DNA from: Acidimicrobiaceae bacterium
GTDB lineage: Bacteria; Actinomycetota; Acidimicrobiia; Acidimicrobiales; Ilumatobacteraceae
Reading direction: 5' to 3'
Length of the DNA stretch: 9,541 nucleotides
Assembly: GCA_006515795.1 (NCBI GenBank)
Contig: VFMC01000088.1
Coordinates: forward strand, 16,793 to 26,333
The notes under the pieces were generated by a model. The model worked only from the letters and a program-made list of their open reading frames with translations, made no database searches and was not told where the DNA came from. The stretch's first letter is position 1. The number at the start of each line of letters is the position of its first letter. Shown here piece after piece: positions 1 through 6,665 of the stretch. A program made the position numbers and the translations under genes.

Positions 1-1
1 C

Positions 2-886
2 GGAGCCCTGCTCAGCGCCGAGCCGACGCTTCCGCCGCGGGTCGTGAACGCCGCCGAGGACCTTTGGAGCGGCGTCGAGGCCGAACCGCACACCCAGTTC
101 CACCATGCCGACCTGGCCCCGCGCAAACCCGGGGTGTGGCTGCTGCCCACGCGGGCCGCCCGGGTGCTGGTGACGCTCGGCTGCATGGGCGGGGTGCTCA
201 CGACCTTGCTCCTGCTGGCCGCGCTGACGCCGGCGTTCGAGACGGGTGACAGCCGTGGGTTCGTCATCCCGCTCGACGAGAACGCCTGGTTCACGGCGTC
301 GCTGATCGTGTCGAGCATCGTCACGTCGCTCGGATGGCTGTGGTGGACGGTGTCGGCAGCGTTCAACGCCGAACGGATCGTGCCGCTGGCGACGTCGCCG
401 TGGCTGCCGACGTTCGTCTACCTCGGTGGGCCGATCACGGCCTTGATCGGAGCCGATCTCTCCAGCGACATGGCCCCGCTGGTGGTGGTCGCCGGCCTGG
501 TCTGGCTCGTTGTCGGCCACATCGTGGTGGTCGCCTCGTTCCGGGCGACCGCCGGCCGGATCGGGGCATCGACCGAGTACTTCTCCAAGTTGATCTGGCT
601 GCCGCTCGCGTGGGTGTCCTACCGGATGGGGCTCACCACGCTGCTGAGCTTCTTCGAGGAGGAGTCGACGCTGACCGTCTTCCTGGTGGTGGTCGGCTAC
701 CTGGGCCTGCTGTTCCCGGCCGGCCTGGTCGTGGCATCGTGGAACGCGATGGCCTCGTTCGAGCGTGCGTGCCGGCGACTGAACGTGCGAACCCTCGGTG
801 TGGAGCTCTCGGTTCGCGACCTGTTGCGCGAACGTTCGGCCGCGCACGCAGCTAGTTCGACGACCGCAGCCTCGACTGGCGGCTGA
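2..886 (+). CDS. Polytopic membrane protein of unknown function, 5'-incomplete
   Basis: I do not recognise a named family. The reading frame is open from base 2 to the TGA ending at 886, so the gene probably begins left of the window. The first in-window start, GTG at 44, has no purine-rich ribosome binding site before it and is only a fallback (280 aa). Counting from that GTG, a hydrophilic N-terminal stretch of about 38 residues precedes roughly six hydrophobic segments near residues 39-63, 83-106, 118-136, 144-166, 184-203 and 209-232. A short charged cytoplasmic-looking tail ends in an Ala/Ser/Thr-rich stretch. The fourth segment is very Val-rich and the segment at 83-106 ends in a Trp-rich patch (LGWLWW). 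The arrangement loosely recalls multi-pass actinobacterial DUF4328-type proteins, but this is a guess. The gene converges on mazG with a 43-nt gap. Certainty is high that it is coding and an integral membrane protein, low for any role. Confidence 0.75.
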   Translation, partial: GALLSAEPTLPPRVVNAAEDLWSGVEAEPHTQFHHADLAPRKPGVWLLPTRAARVLVTLGCMGGVLTTLLLLAALTPAFETGDSRGFVIPLDENAWFTASLIVSSIVTSLGWLWWTVSAAFNAERIVPLATSPWLPTFVYLGGPITALIGADLSSDMAPLVVVAGLVWLVVGHIVVVASFRATAGRIGASTEYFSKLIWLPLAWVSYRMGLTTLLSFFEEESTLTVFLVVVGYLGLLFPAGLVVASWNAMASFERACRRLNVRTLGVELSVRDLLRERSAAHAASSTTAASTGG

Positions 887-929
887 ACCGACTGGCCACC
901 GAACCGCGTCGCCCCCGTACCGGCACGCG

Positions 930-2378
930 TCACGGTTGCTCGGAGCGCTTCACCTCGTCCCACATCGCGTCGAGCGCAGCGAGGTCGGCAGTGTGCAGAT
1001 CGATGCTGCGCTCGCGGGCGAGCCCTTCGACGAGCTCGAACCGCCGCCGGAACTTGTGCGCCGCGGCGCGCAACGCGGTCTCCGGTTCGACACCGAGATG
1101 GCGGGCGACGTTCACCACGGCGAAGAGCAGGTCGCCGATCTCGTTTCCGACCGCGGTGTGATCGTCGATGGTGATCGCCTCGATCACCTCGGCGGTCTCC
1201 TCGGCGATCTTCGGGAGGGCACCGTGCACGTCGGGCCAGTCGAAACCTACCTTCGCAGCCTTGCGTTGCACGGTGTATGCGTAGGCGAGCGCCGGTTGCG
1301 ACGAGGCGACACCGTCGAAAACGCTCGTCCGCTGCTTCTCGTCGCGCTTGATCGCATCCCAGTTGGCGACGACCTGCTCGGCTCCGTCGACGGTGACGTC
1401 GCCGAACACGTGAGGGTGGCGGCGGACGAGCTTGTCGTGCACCGAGCGGGCGACGTCGGCGATCGTGAACCGGCCCTCCTGCTCGGCGATCGTGGCGTGG
1501 AACTCGATCTGGTAGAGGAGGTCGCCGAGCTCCTCCACGAGATCGTCGTCGGTGGCGGGTTCGTCGGGGTCGAGGGCGTGGATCGCGTCGACCGTCTCGT
1601 ACGTCTCCTCCACGAGGTACTTCACGAGCGATTGGTGAGTCTGCTCGCGGTCCCACGGGCATCGTTCGCGTAGCTGGCGGGCGAGTTGATGGAACCGGAT
1701 CAGTTCGAACCCCACGGGCGTGCCCAGCGAAGGGATGTAGATGCAGGTGAGATGGTCGGCCTCGACTGTGCGGTCGAGCTCGGCCCAAGTGGTGCGGACG
1801 ACGTTCTCGTCGTCGGTGCCGAGGCGTTGCAGGATCACGACTGGTTCGTCGCCGGTGGCCGCCTCGACAGCGAGCTTGATGTCGCTCAGCACCCAGTTGG
1901 CGTGGGTGTGGGCCACCAGCATCGCTCCCGAGCATCCTGCGCCGGCAGCGGCGAACTCGTGGCCGTCGACGAGCTTGATCGCCGATTCCACCGGATCGAT
2001 TCCGAGCCGGGCATAGGCGAGATCGAGGAACGAGACGGCCGGCAGAATGGTGCACTCGATCCGGGGATCGTCACGGAGCAGGCGCACCGTACGTTCGAGC
2101 ACCAGCGGCGACCCCGGCACGGCGTACAGCACGTGGCCGCTTTGTGTCGCGGCGTCGACGAGTTGGTCGGCGATGGTGCGGTACACGTCGGCAAACGTGT
2201 CGGCCGCCTCGTACACGTCGTCGAAGGAGACCGCGCCGGGCAGGAGGTGCGCCGATGGGTGCCGTTCGGTGCGCACGAACCGCACCGCGGCCGACGCGAT
2301 GGCGTCGAGCGTTTGGGTGGTGACGAAGCGCGCGTCGCCGGGACCGAGGCCGACGACGGTGATCGTCGGTGCGCTCAC
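930..2378 (-). CDS. mazG: MazG nucleoside triphosphate pyrophosphohydrolase fused to a tetrapyrrole (SAM) methylase-like domain
   Basis: This 482-aa protein has the YabN-type architecture. Residues about 5-215 form a tetrapyrrole-methylase-like domain with the SAM-loop motif GLGPGD (10-15) and YAVPGSP (85-91). Residues about 236-330 are a first MazG domain beginning CPWDREQTHQSL, with the metal-binding pattern E257-E258-x2-E261 and E283-x2-D286, then the signature RRHPHVFGD. Residues about 362-450 are a second MazG domain with E393-E394-x2-E397 and E413-x2-D416. MazG enzymes hydrolyse NTPs to NMP and pyrophosphate in the cytoplasm and are thought to clear aberrant nucleotides. The methylase-like domain's substrate is unknown. 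The start is GTG at 2378, whose first bases overlap the upstream gene's stop as GTGA, which suggests translational coupling to the foldase gene. It is the last gene of the mfd cluster seen here. The domain assignment is secure; actual substrates are inferred from the family. Confidence 0.95.
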   Translation of the reverse strand: MSAPTITVVGLGPGDARFVTTQTLDAIASAAVRFVRTERHPSAHLLPGAVSFDDVYEAADTFADVYRTIADQLVDAATQSGHVLYAVPGSPLVLERTVRLLRDDPRIECTILPAVSFLDLAYARLGIDPVESAIKLVDGHEFAAAGAGCSGAMLVAHTHANWVLSDIKLAVEAATGDEPVVILQRLGTDDENVVRTTWAELDRTVEADHLTCIYIPSLGTPVGFELIRFHQLARQLRERCPWDREQTHQSLVKYLVEETYETVDAIHALDPDEPATDDDLVEELGDLLYQIEFHATIAEQEGRFTIADVARSVHDKLVRRHPHVFGDVTVDGAEQVVANWDAIKRDEKQRTSVFDGVASSQPALAYAYTVQRKAAKVGFDWPDVHGALPKIAEETAEVIEAITIDDHTAVGNEIGDLLFAVVNVARHLGVEPETALRAAAHKFRRRFELVEGLARERSIDLHTADLAALDAMWDEVKRSEQP

Positions 2379-3139
2379 GCCTGGAGCGGGTCGACTTCGG
2401 CGGTGACCGCGTTCCAGACGCCGTAGCGGGGATCTACGTAGACATCGGCGCTCGCCAGCAGTTCGGGCAACCGGATGGCGTTGGTGGCCGTTTCGGCCAG
2501 TGCGAGCTGGGCGTCACCGGACAGCTCGTCGTAGGGGCGGATCGTGACCAGCACAGTGACGGTGCCGACGTCGACGATCACCGGATGGCCGACTCCGGCT
2601 TCGACTGCCGGCCCGATTAGGTCGGGGTTGACACCGGCGATCGCGACGCACTCGCTTCCCTGGTTGTCGAAGACCACTCCGCCGTTGCCGGCCAGACCTG
2701 GATCGGCCGAGTACCGGGCCGCGGCATCCGCCCACGACATGCCCGACTCGAGCTCGGCGAGCACCGTGCCGGCGACCTCGGGCGGGTCGACCGGGATCGC
2801 CCCGAGGCACACGGTGCCACTGACCGAGGGACCGGCCTGGTACATCTCGCGCCCGGCGTCGGGCGTTTCGGCGACGAGCGCAGCGATCCCGTTGCTGAGC
2901 CTGGCATCGAGGTCGGCGGTGCCGGCGACGGCGGTGTCGGTCGTGCCGGTGGCCTGCTCGACCAGTTCTACGCGGATCCATCGGGTGAGCTCGGCCCTGA
3001 CCAGCGAGGCGTCTTGCGTAGCGGCGTGTTGCCGCCCTTGTCCGTTGGCCATGAGCGCGTCGATGTCTTCAACGGCGAGTGATCGCTCGCCGACGCGCGC
3101 AGCCTGGTCGTTGGCGGTGAAGGTGGAGCACGACGACAC
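2375..3139 (-). CDS. SurA/PrsA-like peptidyl-prolyl isomerase-type foldase, probable lipoprotein with displaced N-terminus
   Basis: The open frame encodes 254 aa. A short N-terminal SurA-like segment (VGERSLAVEDIDALM, residues 16-30) is followed by a helical region. A parvulin-like (PpiC/rotamase) domain spans about residues 107-203, recognisable from AARYSADPGLAGNGG (140-154) and the later GHPVIVDVGTVTVLV stretch. The tail VYVDPRYGVWN (233-243) is typical of actinobacterial SurA-like lipoproteins. Family members assist folding of secreted proteins outside the cytoplasmic membrane. The usual parvulin His-Ile-Leu opening is GAIPVD here, so isomerase activity is doubtful and a chaperone role is more likely. 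GTG 3139 is the first start in this frame but is implausible: no ribosome binding site precedes it, and it lies just before a lipobox-like VSSC (Cys codon 3130-3128). The real start is probably GTG 3191, one frame away (see the separate entry). The gene lies between mfd and mazG in the same orientation. Confidence 0.85.
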   Translation of the reverse strand: MSSCSTFTANDQAARVGERSLAVEDIDALMANGQGRQHAATQDASLVRAELTRWIRVELVEQATGTTDTAVAGTADLDARLSNGIAALVAETPDAGREMYQAGPSVSGTVCLGAIPVDPPEVAGTVLAELESGMSWADAAARYSADPGLAGNGGVVFDNQGSECVAIAGVNPDLIGPAVEAGVGHPVIVDVGTVTVLVTIRPYDELSGDAQLALAETATNAIRLPELLASADVYVDPRYGVWNAVTAEVDPLQA

Positions 3140-3191
3140 GGCGAGCGCGGCGACGAGCGCGCCGGGAGGCGAGGAGGGAACGACGATTCAC
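3128..3191 (-). other. Out-of-frame lipoprotein signal peptide of the SurA-like gene (apparent one-base frameshift)
   Basis: GTG at 3191 lies 11 nt after the mfd stop and opens MNRRSLLAS, a typical positively charged n-region. It then runs into Arg-rich nonsense that ends at 3069. The frame of the downstream foldase, read upstream of its GTG, gives GALVAALAVSSC, a hydrophobic core and lipobox, before hitting a TGA at 3190. Dropping one C from the minus-strand CCC run (plus-strand GGG, 3164-3166) joins the two halves into MNRRSLLAS-GALVAALAV-SSC, with the lipidated Cys at residue 21 and a full protein of 271 aa. The two halves are seen directly; the repair is my inference. A sequencing or assembly indel in the homopolymer is the simplest cause. 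A genuine inactivating mutation or a slip site cannot be excluded. Confidence 0.7.
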
Positions 3192-3202
3192 GGTGGGAGA
3201 CG

Positions 3203-6200
3203 CTACTGCCCGATCGGTACGAGCTCGCGAAGGAAGCCGACCAGGAACTCGGCCGGATCGAGGCCTCGTCCCAATGGCACCACCAGCTGTCCGGCGTCTT
3301 CTTTGTAGATCGCGGTGCGACTCAGCCGCTTGAGCCGCATCGTCTCGCTCACCTTCAGCCGCAGTGGCCCCAGGCGTGCGCCGGCACCGGCGATCGACAC
3401 GTCGCGCAACCCGAGCCGGTGGCATTCGGCGCGGAGGTAGCCGACGTTGAGCAACGCGTCGGCCGGAGTTGGCACCGGGCCGTACCGGTCTTCCCATTCG
3501 GTGCGGATGTCGTCGACCTGGCCGGCCTCGGTGACGGCTGCCAGACGGCGGTAGGCCTCGAGCCGCAGCTCCTCCTTGGCGACGTAGTCCTTCGGCAAGA
3601 AGGCATCGGTCGGCACGTCGAGCTTCACCTCGCTCGGCGCCTTGAGCGGTTCGCCCTTCATCTCGCCGACGGCCTCGGTCACCATCTGGCAGTAGAGGTC
3701 GTAGCCCACCGCGGCGATGTGACCGCTCTGCGATTCGCCGAGCAGGTTGCCCGCGCCGCGGATCTCGAGGTCGCGCATCGCGATCTTGAAGCCGCTGCCC
3801 AGGTCGGTGGCCTCGCCGATCGTGCGCAGCCGCTCGTAGGCCTCCTCGGTGAGGCGCGCGTCGCGGGGATGGAACAGGTAGGCGTAGGCGCGTGATCCGC
3901 TGCGGCCGACGCGACCCCGCAGCTGGTGCATCTGACCGAGCCCGAGGAGGTCGGCGCGTTCCACGACCAGGGTGTTCACGGTAGGCATGTCGATGCCGCT
4001 CTCGATGATGGTGGTGCACACCAGCACGTCGAAGCGGCCCTCCCAGAAGTCGACCACGACCTGCTCGAGCGACCCTTCGTCCATCTGGCCGTGAGCGACG
4101 GCGATTCGTGCTTCGGGTACCAGTTCGCGCAGCCGGCCGGCGCACTGATCGATGGTGTTGACCCGGTTGTGAACCCAGAACACCTGGCCTTCGCGGAGGA
4201 GCTCGCGGCGGATCGCCTCGACGGCGACGCGCTCGTCGTACTCGCCGACGAAGGTGAGGATCGGTTGCCGATCGGCCGGTGGGGTCTGCAGCAGCGACAG
4301 GTCGCGGATGCCGACCAGGCTCATCTCGAGCGTTCGCGGAATGGGTGTGGCGCTGAGGGTGAGCACGTCGACGTTGATCTTCAGCTTCTTCATCGCCTCC
4401 TTGGCCTGCACCCCGAACCGCTGCTCCTCGTCGACGACCAACAACCCGAGATCTTTGAACTCGACGCCGTCCTGCAGCAGGCGATGCGTGCCGATGACGC
4501 AGTCGACCTCTCCGCTCTTCAGCCCGGCGAGCACCGCCTTCGCCTCCTTCGCGGTGAGGAACCGACTGAGCACCTCCACTCGCAGGGGGAATCCGGAGAA
4601 CCGGTCGGCGAAGGTGTTGCCGTGCTGTGTGGCGAGCAGCGTGGTGGGCGCGAGCACGGCCACCTGCTTGCCGTCCTGGATGGCCTTGAACGCAGCGCGG
4701 ATGGCCACCTCGGTCTTGCCGAACCCCACGTCGCCGCACAGCAGCCGGTCCATCGGGTAGGCGCGCTCCATGTCGTGCTTGATGTCGTCGATGGCAGTGC
4801 GCTGATCGGGGGTCTCGGCAAACGGGAAGGCGTCTTCCATGTCGTGCTGCCACGGTGTGTCCTGGCCGAAGGCGTGGCCGGGCGCGTTGACCCGCTTCTG
4901 GTAGAGCACGACAAGTTCTTGGGCGATCTCGCGCACGGCGCTGCGCACACGCGACTTGGCCTTGGCGAAGTCGGCGCCACCGAGTCGGTGCAGCGAAGGC
5001 GTTTCGCCACCGACGTACTGGCGGAGGGCGTCGATCTGATCGCTCGGCACGTAGAGCCGGTCGCCGCCCTTGTAGGCGAGCAGCAGGTAGTCGCGCTCGG
5101 TGCCGCCGATGGAGCGCTTCACCATGCCCTCGTACTGGCCGACGCCGTGCTGGTAGTGCACCACGTAGTTGCCTGGTCTGAGGTCTTCGAAGAAGCCGGC
5201 GCTCTGCCGTTTGCGTGGCCGCGGCTGACGATGGCTGCGGCGACGCCCGGTGAGGTCGCCCTCGGCGACCACGGCGAGCTTGGCCATCGGGAGCGAGAAG
5301 CCGCGATGCAGTGGAGCGGTGATCACGTAGCCGCCGGGGCGGGTGAGGTCGGTGGTGTCGGTGGCGGCGACGAAGTCGAGGCCGCGCTCGCGCAGGAGTG
5401 CGCCGAGACGCTGTGCGGATCCGACACCGTCGGCGGCGACCACCACGCGGTACTGATCGACCAGGAGCTCTTTCAGCCGGAGTGCCAGCCCTTCGCCGTC
5501 ACCCACGACCGGGCCCCATCCGGTGGCTTGCACCATCGGGGCGTCAGGGTTGGAAGGTGTCGAGCTGATCGTCCACATCTGTTGACCGGTGGCCAGCAGA
5601 CCTTCGGTGTCGGCGTGCAGCCGCGGGAACGCCCTGTCGGCGTCGCGCGCCCAAGTGCCGGCGAGCGTGCGGGCCAGGTCGTCTTCCTCGGCGAGCAGGT
5701 CGTTGGCCCGGTCGCGCATCCGGCGGGGTTCGAGCAGCACCAACTTGGCGTTGTCGGGCAGCACCGCGGTGATCAGCCGGTCGTCGTCCAAGAGCCATGG
5801 CAGCCAGCTCTCCATCCCGTCGAACAGCGTGCCCTCGGCCAACCTCTCCCAGTGCTCGCGCCCCCAAGGCTCCGACGCGATCAGTTCGTTGGCGCGGGCC
5901 CTCACCTGGTCGCTCGGGAGGAGCTCGCGGGCCGGGAAGATCAGTGCCTCGGCAAGATCTGTGGTGCTCCGCTGATCGTTGACGGTGAACTCGGTGAGGC
6001 GATCGACCTCGTCGCCCCACAGGTCGATGCGGACCGGTGCTTCGGCCGTGGACGGGAACACGTCGATGATGGCACCACGACGAGCGACTTCGCCGCGGTG
6101 CTCGACGAGCTCTTCGCGGCGGTATCCGTAGCCGATGAGCGAGCGCAGCAGTTCGTCGGCGTCGAGGATGTCGCCGGGTCGGATCTGGACCGGGTCGGTC

Positions 6201-6601
6201 GACGTGGCGCCGGGGCCCAACTTCTGTAGCAGGGCGCGAACACCGGTGACCACGACCGCGGGCATGCGTTCGGGGGTGCGCAGCCGCCACAGCACTTCCA
6301 GGCGCCGGCCCATCGTCTCCACGCTCGGGCTGACCCGCTCGAACGGGAGGGTCTCCCACGCGGGGAACAGCGCCACGTCGTGGGCCGGCAGGAACTGGGA
6401 GAGGTCGTCGAGGAGCTGACCGGCATCGCTACCGGTCGGGCAGGCGATCACCAGCGGGCGGCGACCGCCGAGGCGGCTCAACGCGGCGATCGCCACGGCA
6501 CGGGCGGCCTCGGACACGGCGATCATCGCTTGCGGGTCGCCGAAGGCGTGGGTGAGCCCTGGTTCCGAGCGGAGCAGCGAGGGGAGCGCGTGGAGCGACA
6601 T
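3203..6601 (-). CDS. mfd: Mfd, transcription-repair coupling factor (DNA translocase)
   Basis: With the ATG at 6601 the product is 1132 aa, normal for Mfd. The cytoplasmic protein binds RNA polymerase stalled at DNA lesions, pushes it off by ATP-driven translocation and recruits UvrA. Residues about 1-330 form the UvrB-homology module, including the degenerate Walker region ACPTGSDAG (53-61). A basic linker (RRRSHRQPRPRKRQ, 453-466) precedes the RNA-polymerase-interaction domain starting near FEDLRPGNYVVHYQHGVGQY (471-490). The helicase motor carries Walker A GDVGFGKTE (623-631), DEEQRFG (724-730), LSATPIPRT (749-757), TTIIESGIDMP (863-873) and QLRGRVGR (893-900). The translocation (TRG-type) region follows near RDLEIRGAGNLLGESQSGH (943-961), then the C-terminal inhibitory domain (about 990-1132). 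An in-frame extension to 6877 exists, but it overlaps the divergent ABC-F gene and does not look like Mfd sequence. mfd leads a cluster with the foldase and mazG. Confidence 0.98.
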   Translation of the reverse strand: MSLHALPSLLRSEPGLTHAFGDPQAMIAVSEAARAVAIAALSRLGGRRPLVIACPTGSDAGQLLDDLSQFLPAHDVALFPAWETLPFERVSPSVETMGRRLEVLWRLRTPERMPAVVVTGVRALLQKLGPGATSTDPVQIRPGDILDADELLRSLIGYGYRREELVEHRGEVARRGAIIDVFPSTAEAPVRIDLWGDEVDRLTEFTVNDQRSTTDLAEALIFPARELLPSDQVRARANELIASEPWGREHWERLAEGTLFDGMESWLPWLLDDDRLITAVLPDNAKLVLLEPRRMRDRANDLLAEEDDLARTLAGTWARDADRAFPRLHADTEGLLATGQQMWTISSTPSNPDAPMVQATGWGPVVGDGEGLALRLKELLVDQYRVVVAADGVGSAQRLGALLRERGLDFVAATDTTDLTRPGGYVITAPLHRGFSLPMAKLAVVAEGDLTGRRRSHRQPRPRKRQSAGFFEDLRPGNYVVHYQHGVGQYEGMVKRSIGGTERDYLLLAYKGGDRLYVPSDQIDALRQYVGGETPSLHRLGGADFAKAKSRVRSAVREIAQELVVLYQKRVNAPGHAFGQDTPWQHDMEDAFPFAETPDQRTAIDDIKHDMERAYPMDRLLCGDVGFGKTEVAIRAAFKAIQDGKQVAVLAPTTLLATQHGNTFADRFSGFPLRVEVLSRFLTAKEAKAVLAGLKSGEVDCVIGTHRLLQDGVEFKDLGLLVVDEEQRFGVQAKEAMKKLKINVDVLTLSATPIPRTLEMSLVGIRDLSLLQTPPADRQPILTFVGEYDERVAVEAIRRELLREGQVFWVHNRVNTIDQCAGRLRELVPEARIAVAHGQMDEGSLEQVVVDFWEGRFDVLVCTTIIESGIDMPTVNTLVVERADLLGLGQMHQLRGRVGRSGSRAYAYLFHPRDARLTEEAYERLRTIGEATDLGSGFKIAMRDLEIRGAGNLLGESQSGHIAAVGYDLYCQMVTEAVGEMKGEPLKAPSEVKLDVPTDAFLPKDYVAKEELRLEAYRRLAAVTEAGQVDDIRTEWEDRYGPVPTPADALLNVGYLRAECHRLGLRDVSIAGAGARLGPLRLKVSETMRLKRLSRTAIYKEDAGQLVVPLGRGLDPAEFLVGFLRELVPIGQ

Positions 6602-6665
6602 GGGTTGCTCAGGGTAACCCGGTGGGTTCGCCGGGCGTCTCCAGCAGAATGGCCGACGAACCGCC
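6602..6665. promoter_or_regulatory. Divergent intergenic region between mfd and the ABC-F gene
   Basis: This 64-bp gap is the only untranslated space between two genes transcribed away from each other, so it must hold the start signals of the ABC-F gene and probably those of mfd. It contains a perfect 5-bp GC inverted repeat, CCCGG at 6618-6622 and CCGGG at 6631-6635, with an 8-nt spacer. On the minus strand TACCCT lies 9 nt before the mfd ATG and could pass for a -10 element, but no matching -35 stands out. Neither gene has a clear Shine-Dalgarno sequence, so short-leader or leaderless transcripts are possible. The promoter role comes from the gene layout rather than from a recognised motif. 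Confidence 0.4.

Noticed and set aside
902..937. An imperfect hairpin (AACC-GCGT paired with ACGC and GGTT around a bulge) in the convergent gap after the membrane protein gene
   Set aside because: The stem is short, broken by a five-base bulge, runs into the mazG stop codon and has no T tract, so I cannot support calling it a terminator.
798..1673. A 291-codon plus-strand open frame opposite mazG
   Set aside because: It is antisense to confirmed MazG domains, has no ribosome binding site and shows shadow-type composition.
3069..3191. A separate 40-codon Arg-rich peptide starting at GTG 3191
   Set aside because: After the first nine residues it is Arg-rich nonsense in the shadow of the foldase frame. 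It is better explained as the displaced start of the foldase signal peptide.
3926..6229. A 767-codon open frame on the plus strand opposite mfd
   Set aside because: It lies wholly antisense to a gene with unmistakable Mfd motifs. Its translation has the His/Val/Gly-rich composition of a GC-rich shadow frame and no recognisable domain.
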